Origin: Gammaproteobacteria bacterium
GTDB lineage: Bacteria; Pseudomonadota; Gammaproteobacteria; Xanthomonadales; Wenzhouxiangellaceae
Reading direction: 5' to 3'
Assembly (NCBI GenBank): GCA_003567685.1
Contig: PWYW01000029.1
Span: 1 to 64,000, forward strand
DNA length: 64,000 bases
Each line of letters begins with the position of its first letter. The stretch's first letter is position 1. Below, in pieces: positions 58,063 to 64,000 of the stretch. The notes beneath the pieces were generated by a model that saw nothing but the letters and a program-made list of their open reading frames with translations, did no database searches and was not told where the DNA came from. The position numbers were made by a program, and so were the translations under genes.

Positions 58063-58481
58063 TGGACGGAGTGCCCGACATTTCGTGAAAGGGATGCCAG
58101 GCGTCTGAACACGACCGGATCGACCTGATCGTAGAAAAGGCCGAGAACCATCGTTTGACCGGTTGCCGGCAGGCAAAGACGGCTGGCAATGAACCACGGG
58201 CTGGCGAAGACCGGGATGATTCGACAACCTTCCCACCGCTCGGCGCTCGGGCGTTTAATCCTCAGGCCGCTATCATCACAGGCGATGGCAGCAAGCGGCA
58301 AACGAAAGCATGTACGCCAAAGCTCTAGCGATAATGGCCCAATCAAGACCAACGACAACACCAGCTTGAGCGGCTGAGACACCGCCAGCAACCAGATCGC
58401 CAGCCCGGCCATCACGGCTATCCAAAGGATCAGAAACAGACGAAATCGCGACGGCTGCAATTGGCCCTGATGACCTGGCAT
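58059..58481 (-). CDS. YgfX/CptA-like membrane protein; stop codon supplied by the MITE end
   Basis: 140 aa with two N-terminal TM segments; lies next to sdhE as ygfX does in E. coli; its TAG stop lies in the terminal CTAG of the MITE. Confidence 0.7.
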   Translation of the reverse strand: MPGHQGQLQPSRFRLFLILWIAVMAGLAIWLLAVSQPLKLVLSLVLIGPLSLELWRTCFRLPLAAIACDDSGLRIKRPSAERWEGCRIIPVFASPWFIASRLCLPATGQTMVLGLFYDQVDPVVFRRLASLSRNVGHSVH

Positions 58482-58497
58482 CAGCCTGACGTTGCCT

Positions 58498-58767
58498 TCA
58501 GCGCAAGGCTAACTGGTCGCTGCGCTCACGAATATGCGCAACAATCCTGGCCAATTCCAGAGGCGGGTCAGAGCGACCCATCATCCAGTCCCAGATCACG
58601 TCGTCTTCGCAGTCAAGCAGCAACTGAAATTCCAGCTTGAGAGAGTCCGAGGCAGAGGGGTGGAAAAGCTCCAGCCAGCGCCCGACCAACACGTCCAATT
58701 CGCGCATTCCGCGCCGGCAGCGCCAGCGCAGAGCCTGGATGGGCAGTAGTGTGGCCTGGCTTTCCAA
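58498..58767 (-). CDS. sdhE: FAD assembly factor SdhE
   Basis: MRELDVLVGRWLELFHPSASDSLKLEFQLLLDCEDDVIWDWMMGRSDPP; downstream of sdhB. True start may be internal (LRWRCRRGMRELD). Confidence 0.92.
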   Translation of the reverse strand: MESQATLLPIQALRWRCRRGMRELDVLVGRWLELFHPSASDSLKLEFQLLLDCEDDVIWDWMMGRSDPPLELARIVAHIRERSDQLALR

Positions 58768-58770
58768 GAA

Positions 58771-59556
58771 CTACAGCGAAGCCCGCGCCAGCATCATTTT
58801 CTTGATTTCGGCAATTGCCTTGGCCGGGTTCAAACCCTTGGGGCAAGTGCGAGCGCAATTCATGATGGTATGGCAGCGGTAAAGGCGGAACGGGTCGTTC
58901 AATTCGTCCAGACGCTCCCCGGTAGCCTCATCGCGCGAATCGACCAACCAGCGATAAGCCTGAAGCAGAATGGCCGGCCCGAGGTATCGATCTCCATTCC
59001 ACCAGTAGCTGGGGCATGAGGTCGAACAACAAGCACACAGAATGCACTCGTACAAGCCATCCATCTTGCGACGATCTTCTGGCGACTGGAGACGCTCCTT
59101 GTCGGGCGGCGCAGGACTTTGGGTCTTGATCCAGGGCTGAATCGACGCATACTGCGCATAAAAATGCGTCAAATCCGGCACCAGGTCCTTGATGACCGGC
59201 ATGTGCGGCAAGGGATAGATCTTGACGTCACCCTTGATGTCGTCAATCGCCTTGGTGCAGGCGAGCGTGTTGGTGCCGTCGATATTGAAAGCGCACGAGC
59301 CACAAATCCCTTCACGACAGGAGCGGCGGAAGGTCAGGGTCGGGTCAATCTCGTTCTTGATCTTGATGACAGCATCCAGCACCATCGGGCCGCAGTCGTC
59401 CAGATCGATTTCAAACAGGTCGACGCGCGGGTTTTCGCCGCTGTCGGGATCCCAGCGATAAACCTGGAAGCGCTTGACCCGCTTGGCACCGGCTGGCGCG
59501 GCAAAGGTCTTGCCCTTCTGGATGCGGGAATTTTTCGGAAGTCGGAATTCAGCCAT
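58771..59556 (-). CDS. sdhB: Succinate dehydrogenase iron-sulfur subunit
   Basis: [56 protein letters not shown]. Confidence 0.97.
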   Translation of the reverse strand: MAEFRLPKNSRIQKGKTFAAPAGAKRVKRFQVYRWDPDSGENPRVDLFEIDLDDCGPMVLDAVIKIKNEIDPTLTFRRSCREGICGSCAFNIDGTNTLACTKAIDDIKGDVKIYPLPHMPVIKDLVPDLTHFYAQYASIQPWIKTQSPAPPDKERLQSPEDRRKMDGLYECILCACCSTSCPSYWWNGDRYLGPAILLQAYRWLVDSRDEATGERLDELNDPFRLYRCHTIMNCARTCPKGLNPAKAIAEIKKMMLARASL

Positions 59557-59568
59557 GATTGCTCGCTC

Positions 59569-61359
59569 TTAATAGGTTCGCGCCTTGAGCGGTACGACTT
59601 CAACGTCGTCGCTCAGGGTGAACATGTGGACCGGGCGGTAATCGATGCGGGTCTTGCCCTTGTCATCCATCCAGATCAGGGTGTGCTTGTGCCAGTTGTC
59701 GTCGTCCCTGTCCGGATAGTCTTCGTGGGCATGGGCTCCGCGGCTCTCCTTGCGGTTCTCGGCCGACACCATGGTGGTAACGGCATTACCCAGCAGATTG
59801 CGGAGCTCCAGGGTTTCGACGAGATCGGAATTCCAGACCAACGAGCGATCAGTGACCTTGACGTCATCGAAGCTGCCGTTGACGGACGCAATCTTTTCGC
59901 AACCCTCCTTCAGGGTCTTGCTGGTTCTGAAGACCGCTGCGTCCGACTGCATCACGGTCTGCATCTCAGCGCGGATATCAGCCGTCGACGTGCTGCCGGA
60001 CGCATGACGCAGGCGATCAAACTCGCCCACCAGCTCATCCACTCGGCCCTCGGGCAGCGGTCGATGCGACTGGCCCGGCTTGATGGTGGCGCCGCAACGC
60101 TTGGCCACCGCGCGACCGAAGACAATCAGGTCGAGCAGCGAGTTGGAGCCGAGGCGGTTGGCGCCGTGCACCGACACGCAGGCGGCTTCGCCGATGGCGT
60201 ACAGGCCCGGCACCACAGAATCCGGGTCACCGTCTTTCAGGTTGACCACTTCACCGTGGTAATTCGTCGGAATGCCGCCCATGTTGTAGTGGACGGTCGG
60301 CAGCACCGGAATCGGCTCGCGGGTGACATCCACGCCGGCGAAGATCTTGGCGGTTTCGGCAATACCAGGCAGACGCTCGTTGATGACGTCGGCGCCGAGG
60401 TGTTGCAGGTTCAGATGGATATGGTCATTCTTGCCGCCAACACCACGACCTTCGCGAATCTCGATGGTCATCGAGCGCGATACCACGTCGCGAGAAGCCA
60501 AATCCTTGGCATTGGGCGCATAGCGCTCCATGAAACGCTCGCCCTCTGAGTTGGTCAGGTAGCCGCCCTCGCCTCGTACACCTTCGGTGATCAGACAGCC
60601 TGCACCGTAGACGCCGGTCGGGTGGAACTGGACAAACTCCATGTCCTGCAGCGGCAACCCGGCACGCAACACCATGCCGTTGCCATCGCCGGTGCAGGTG
60701 TGTGCCGAAGTGGCCGAGAAATAGGCGCGACCGTAGCCGCCAGTCGCCAGAATGACCGCGTGAGCGCGGAATTCGTGCAGCGTCCCGGTGGCCAGATCCC
60801 AGGCCAAGCAGCCACGGCAAACACCATCGTCGTCCATCAACAGATCAAGCGCGAAATATTCGATGAAGAACTGCGCATCATGCTTGAGCGACTGCTGATA
60901 CAGGGTATGCAGGATGGCATGGCCAGTACGATCGGCCGCTGCACAGGTACGCTGCGCAGTGCCTTCGCCGTAACGGGTAGTCATGCCGCCGAAGGGCCGC
61001 TGGTAAATCTTGCCTTCCTCAGTGCGCGAGAACGGCACCCCAAAGTGCTCCAGCTCGATCACCGAGGGAATGGCTTCGCGGCACATGTACTCGATGGCAT
61101 CCTGGTCGCCCAGCCAGTCCGACCCCTTGATGGTGTCGTACATGTGCCAGCGCCAGTCGTCTTCACCCATGTTGCCGAGCGCGGCACTCATGCCGCCCTG
61201 GGCGGCCACGGTGTGCGAACGGGTCGGGAAGACCTTGGTAATGCACGCCGTGGTCAGACCGGTTGCCGCCAAACCCATGGTGGCGCGCAAGCCGGCGCCG
61301 CCGGCGCCAACGACAAGCACGTCGTATTCGTGCTTGGTGATTTTGTATGCAGTGCTCAA
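59569..61359 (-). CDS. sdhA: Succinate dehydrogenase flavoprotein subunit
   Basis: [53 protein letters not shown]. Confidence 0.98.
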   Translation of the reverse strand: MSTAYKITKHEYDVLVVGAGGAGLRATMGLAATGLTTACITKVFPTRSHTVAAQGGMSAALGNMGEDDWRWHMYDTIKGSDWLGDQDAIEYMCREAIPSVIELEHFGVPFSRTEEGKIYQRPFGGMTTRYGEGTAQRTCAAADRTGHAILHTLYQQSLKHDAQFFIEYFALDLLMDDDGVCRGCLAWDLATGTLHEFRAHAVILATGGYGRAYFSATSAHTCTGDGNGMVLRAGLPLQDMEFVQFHPTGVYGAGCLITEGVRGEGGYLTNSEGERFMERYAPNAKDLASRDVVSRSMTIEIREGRGVGGKNDHIHLNLQHLGADVINERLPGIAETAKIFAGVDVTREPIPVLPTVHYNMGGIPTNYHGEVVNLKDGDPDSVVPGLYAIGEAACVSVHGANRLGSNSLLDLIVFGRAVAKRCGATIKPGQSHRPLPEGRVDELVGEFDRLRHASGSTSTADIRAEMQTVMQSDAAVFRTSKTLKEGCEKIASVNGSFDDVKVTDRSLVWNSDLVETLELRNLLGNAVTTMVSAENRKESRGAHAHEDYPDRDDDNWHKHTLIWMDDKGKTRIDYRPVHMFTLSDDVEVVPLKARTY

Positions 61360-61360
61360 T

Positions 61361-61756
61361 TCAAACTCCCAGTGCCAGTTTCAGGATGGCAAGGACGGCA
61401 AGAACGCCACCAAAAATCGCCGCGATCTTGATCGACACGAGCAGGAAAATTTCCACTGCCCGTTGGTGAATGTAGTCTTCAATCACAACCTGTAGCCCGA
61501 GCCGGCTGTGATAAAGAGACGTCACGACAAACAGCACTGCCATGGCCGCGTTGAACGGACGGGCCAGCCAGGCTGATGCTTCTTCGTGGCTGGCACCCAC
61601 CAGCGTGAACAGCGCGAAAACCAGCCAGACGACCAGAAGGGCCAGCAGGATGGCGCTGAAGCGTTGGGCCCACCAGTGGCTGACCGCATCGCCGGATGCG
61701 CCATGGTTGTGGGCATTGGCCAAGGGATTTCTCAATCTCACAGGATTACCCCCCAT
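61361..61756 (-). CDS. sdhD: Succinate dehydrogenase membrane anchor SdhD
   Basis: [41 protein letters not shown]. Confidence 0.93.
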   Translation of the reverse strand: MGGNPVRLRNPLANAHNHGASGDAVSHWWAQRFSAILLALLVVWLVFALFTLVGASHEEASAWLARPFNAAMAVLFVVTSLYHSRLGLQVVIEDYIHQRAVEIFLLVSIKIAAIFGGVLAVLAILKLALGV

Positions 61757-62115
61757 ACCAACAGGGTCAGCACAAAGGCCAGACCGACCACCGCATACCC
61801 GGATGCGTAAGCACCTTTCAGGTCAAGCATCCAGCCAGCATCCCAGATGAGGTGCCTGATGCCGTTGAGCAGGTGGTAAAAAAGAGAGAATGTCCAGACT
61901 GCCATGGCGATAATACCCACGGGGTGGGACAGCAAGCCGACGATCTGCTCGTAAGCTTCGGGACCTGCGGCCAAGGAGGCCAGCCAAGCCACCACCACGA
62001 TCAAGCCCAGGCTGTTGATGATTCCGGTAAATCGGTGGGAGATGGACAATACTGAGGTCAGCTGAGGTCGATAGACCTGCAGATGGGGAGAAAGCGGTCG
62101 GTTATCCGTCGCCAT
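61738..62115 (-). CDS. sdhC: Succinate dehydrogenase cytochrome b556 subunit
   Basis: MATDNRPLSPHLQVYRPQLTSVLSISHRFTGIINSLG, HLLNGIRHLIWDAG. Confidence 0.95.
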   Translation of the reverse strand: MATDNRPLSPHLQVYRPQLTSVLSISHRFTGIINSLGLIVVVAWLASLAAGPEAYEQIVGLLSHPVGIIAMAVWTFSLFYHLLNGIRHLIWDAGWMLDLKGAYASGYAVVGLAFVLTLLVWGVIL

Positions 62116-62160
62116 AATCTTGTCGCCTTTTTGGTCAGCTAGCAAAAACAGCCGGAAGAT

Positions 62161-62337
62161 TCAGAAATCGATGCAGCGCCCGTTCTTTTCCCAGTCACCA
62201 TAACGGGTAGGATCCAGACCGTCCTTTCGTCCGCCATACTCACGCGGACGCTGGGCCGGTTGATTCCGTTCATCCTGGCTGGGAACTTCCCTTTCGGAGG
62301 CGTCGTTATCAGTGTGATCAGATTGCTTATCCGACAT
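62161..62337 (-). CDS. SDHAF4-like/DUF1674 small protein (58 aa), not in the supplied ORF track
   Basis: Minus-strand translation MSDKQSDHTDNDASEREVPSQDERNQPAQRPREYGGRKDGLDPTRYGDWEKNGRCIDF*; the C-terminal EYGGRKDGLDPTRYGDWEKNGRCIDF is the DUF1674 signature; immediately upstream of sdhC. Confidence 0.87.
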   Translation of the reverse strand: MSDKQSDHTDNDASEREVPSQDERNQPAQRPREYGGRKDGLDPTRYGDWEKNGRCIDF

Positions 62338-62378
62338 ACTAGAATTGTACCTTTTCGCAGTGAAAAATCACAGTTTTT

Positions 62379-63203
62379 ATGGTGAATGAGTTCAATTTGG
62401 AACACCTATCAGGCATTCGCTTGAGCGGGCCTGATGCCGAGAATTTCGCGCAATCGCAGTTTGTCGGCGACATAAGCCAGCTCGATGACGGGCGATGGAT
62501 GACAACGGCATGGTGTGACCCGAAAGGCCGATGCCTGGCTGTGATTCTCCTCAAACGGCATCAAGGCAATGTGGATCTGGTATTCCCGCTGGAACAACTG
62601 GCGACACTCGAACGATTACGCCTGTTCGCCATCGGGCGAACGGTCGAATTCACCCAATCACCGAGCGTCTGCGCCAGCTTTGATGGCGCGGTCAGCGCAA
62701 GAACGCCTGGCATTGTTCCCGGCGTAACGTCCCGCCGTCTCTGGCTGTGCGACGGCGCTGGTCAATCTCCGTCACCAGCCACGCTTCGACGCTGGCGACT
62801 GGCTGATCTGGCTGCCGCCATCCCGTGGTTGTACAAACAAACCAGCGCGCGCTTTCTGCCGCAATTCCTGAACCTCGACACGCAGGGCGGATTGAGCTTC
62901 AGCAAAGGCTGTTACCCCGGCCAGGAAGTGATTGCCCGGCTGCACTATCGAGGCACCGTCAAATACCGATTGATCGCCTTCCGATGCCAGGGTAACGAGC
63001 CAGTCTGGGAGCCCGGCGAAACACTTCGGCTGAATGGCCATGACGGCAAACTTGATGTTCTTGATGCAGTCCAGCTCGACGAGCTGCGACTTGGTCTGGC
63101 AGTCGGTCCGTCGTTCCTGCAGGCGGGACAGCGAATCGAGGTGACAGACAGTCAGGAAATACCAGCCAGTCTACAACTGGTTCACCCGTCGACCCTGTGC
63201 TAG
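62379..63203 (+). CDS. ygfZ: tRNA-modifying / folate-binding protein YgfZ
   Basis: KGCYPGQEVIARLHYRGTVKYRL signature. Confidence 0.94.
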   Translation: MVNEFNLEHLSGIRLSGPDAENFAQSQFVGDISQLDDGRWMTTAWCDPKGRCLAVILLKRHQGNVDLVFPLEQLATLERLRLFAIGRTVEFTQSPSVCASFDGAVSARTPGIVPGVTSRRLWLCDGAGQSPSPATLRRWRLADLAAAIPWLYKQTSARFLPQFLNLDTQGGLSFSKGCYPGQEVIARLHYRGTVKYRLIAFRCQGNEPVWEPGETLRLNGHDGKLDVLDAVQLDELRLGLAVGPSFLQAGQRIEVTDSQEIPASLQLVHPSTLC

Positions 63204-63256
63204 GATGGCCACATACTAAAAATCAAGCCTGTCAACACCTTGAAGGGGTAACGTCA

Positions 63257-64000
63257 ATGAACACTTCATCCTGGGCTCGTGTCATCGCGTCATGTTTGCT
63301 GGTGTTGGCGCTGATAAGCGTCGGCTCAATTGCCCCGGCACAAGAAGTCGATCCGGAAGAATCATCCGAATTGGAGACGGCTGAAATGGCCGTCGAAAGC
63401 GAGCCGGCAAGCGAAGAGATCGCTGTCGAGGAACCCGTAGCCGCAGAACTTACCGACGAGCCGACAGGCGAGCCAGTGGGGAATGGCGACGATCGCGTAT
63501 TCCTGCTGCATGTTCAGCCAACCTTTACCCCCGAGCAGGCAGAGCAAGTCTATCGTCCGCTGGTCGATTTCCTCAACGCGACCACTCCGCACCGATTTGA
63601 CCTTCAAACGTCCAGGGACTTCCACCGTTACTGGATGGATATTCGTCGTGGCCAGCAGCCGGACCTGGTCCTTGAAGATGCACACCTCGTTGCCCATCGA
63701 ATTCAGCGAAACGGCTATCGACCGCTCGTCAAGGCGGACCAGCCAGGTTACTACTCATTGATGGTAATGCCCGGCCAGGGCATTGAAACCACCAATGATT
63801 TGGTCGGTCTTGTCATCGCCAGCTTGCCGGCGCCGTCCTTGGGAGCCCTGGTTCTTGGCGAATGGTTCAATAACCCCATGCAGCAACCACGGATCCAGTC
63901 AAGTGCCAGTTCATGGCTGGATGCGGTCGAGATCGTCTTCTCGATGGAAGCCGAGGCCGCGATCGTGCCGCATAATCTGGTGAGTCGCTACCCGAATCTG
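63257..64000 (+). CDS. PhnD-like periplasmic phosphate/phosphonate-type binding protein (partial)
   Basis: Open to the window end from ATG 63257: signal peptide then FLLHVQPTFTPEQAEQVYRPLVDFLNATTPHRFDL...QPDLVLEDAHLVAHRIQ. Missing from the ORF track because no stop is reached. Confidence 0.7.
   Translation, partial: MNTSSWARVIASCLLVLALISVGSIAPAQEVDPEESSELETAEMAVESEPASEEIAVEEPVAAELTDEPTGEPVGNGDDRVFLLHVQPTFTPEQAEQVYRPLVDFLNATTPHRFDLQTSRDFHRYWMDIRRGQQPDLVLEDAHLVAHRIQRNGYRPLVKADQPGYYSLMVMPGQGIETTNDLVGLVIASLPAPSLGALVLGEWFNNPMQQPRIQSSASSWLDAVEIVFSMEAEAAIVPHNLVSRYPNL

Noticed and set aside
59119-60549. 476-aa plus-strand ORF
   Set aside because: Antisense to sdhB/sdhA; no recognisable protein family.

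Overview
The window is a GC-rich, tightly packed gammaproteobacterial chromosome segment. The lineage is inferred from gene order and protein style; Wenzhouxiangella/Xanthomonad-like is a guess. No rRNA, CRISPR array, prophage, conjugative module or recognisable defence island was seen. Left to right: folP(partial)-ftsH-rlmE with divergent yhbY (a conserved order); Mth938-like protein; AidB-like acyl-CoA dehydrogenase and YfcC-type carrier; CHASE-like/GGDEF protein; acyl-CoA thioesterase; OxyR-like regulator; a Gld-like ABC cassette with a DUF4340 protein; M14-like deacylase; DUF502; prpC-prpB; FAD oxidoreductase; phhA-phhB; MoxR-DUF58-transglutaminase cassette; Slp lipoprotein; lexA with a canonical SOS box; nitrilase-family amidase; DUF455; icd; a 57-bp repeat cassette and two tRNA-Ser genes; tricorn-like protease; imuA-imuB with a near-consensus SOS box; response regulator with degenerate GGDEF; HAD phosphatase; FFLEELY-type protein; peroxiredoxin; then a neutral-lipid (wax ester/TAG) neighbourhood at about 40.1-48.1 kb (patatin, alcohol-forming fatty acyl-CoA reductase, ACBP, TetR, phasin, TPR, WS/DGAT, SecB-like protein); penicillin-acylase family hydrolase; TDO; PDH-type E1a-E1b-E2; RimB-like/RimK; DUF4126; a 282-bp MITE; ygfX-sdhE-sdhBADC plus a small SDHAF4/DUF1674 ORF missing from the ORF track; ygfZ; and a partial PhnD-like protein. 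The best follow-up targets are the lipid-storage neighbourhood, the repeat cassette that duplicates a tRNA-Ser 3' end and terminator, the MITE that supplies the ygfX stop codon, and the SOS/ImuAB arrangement.
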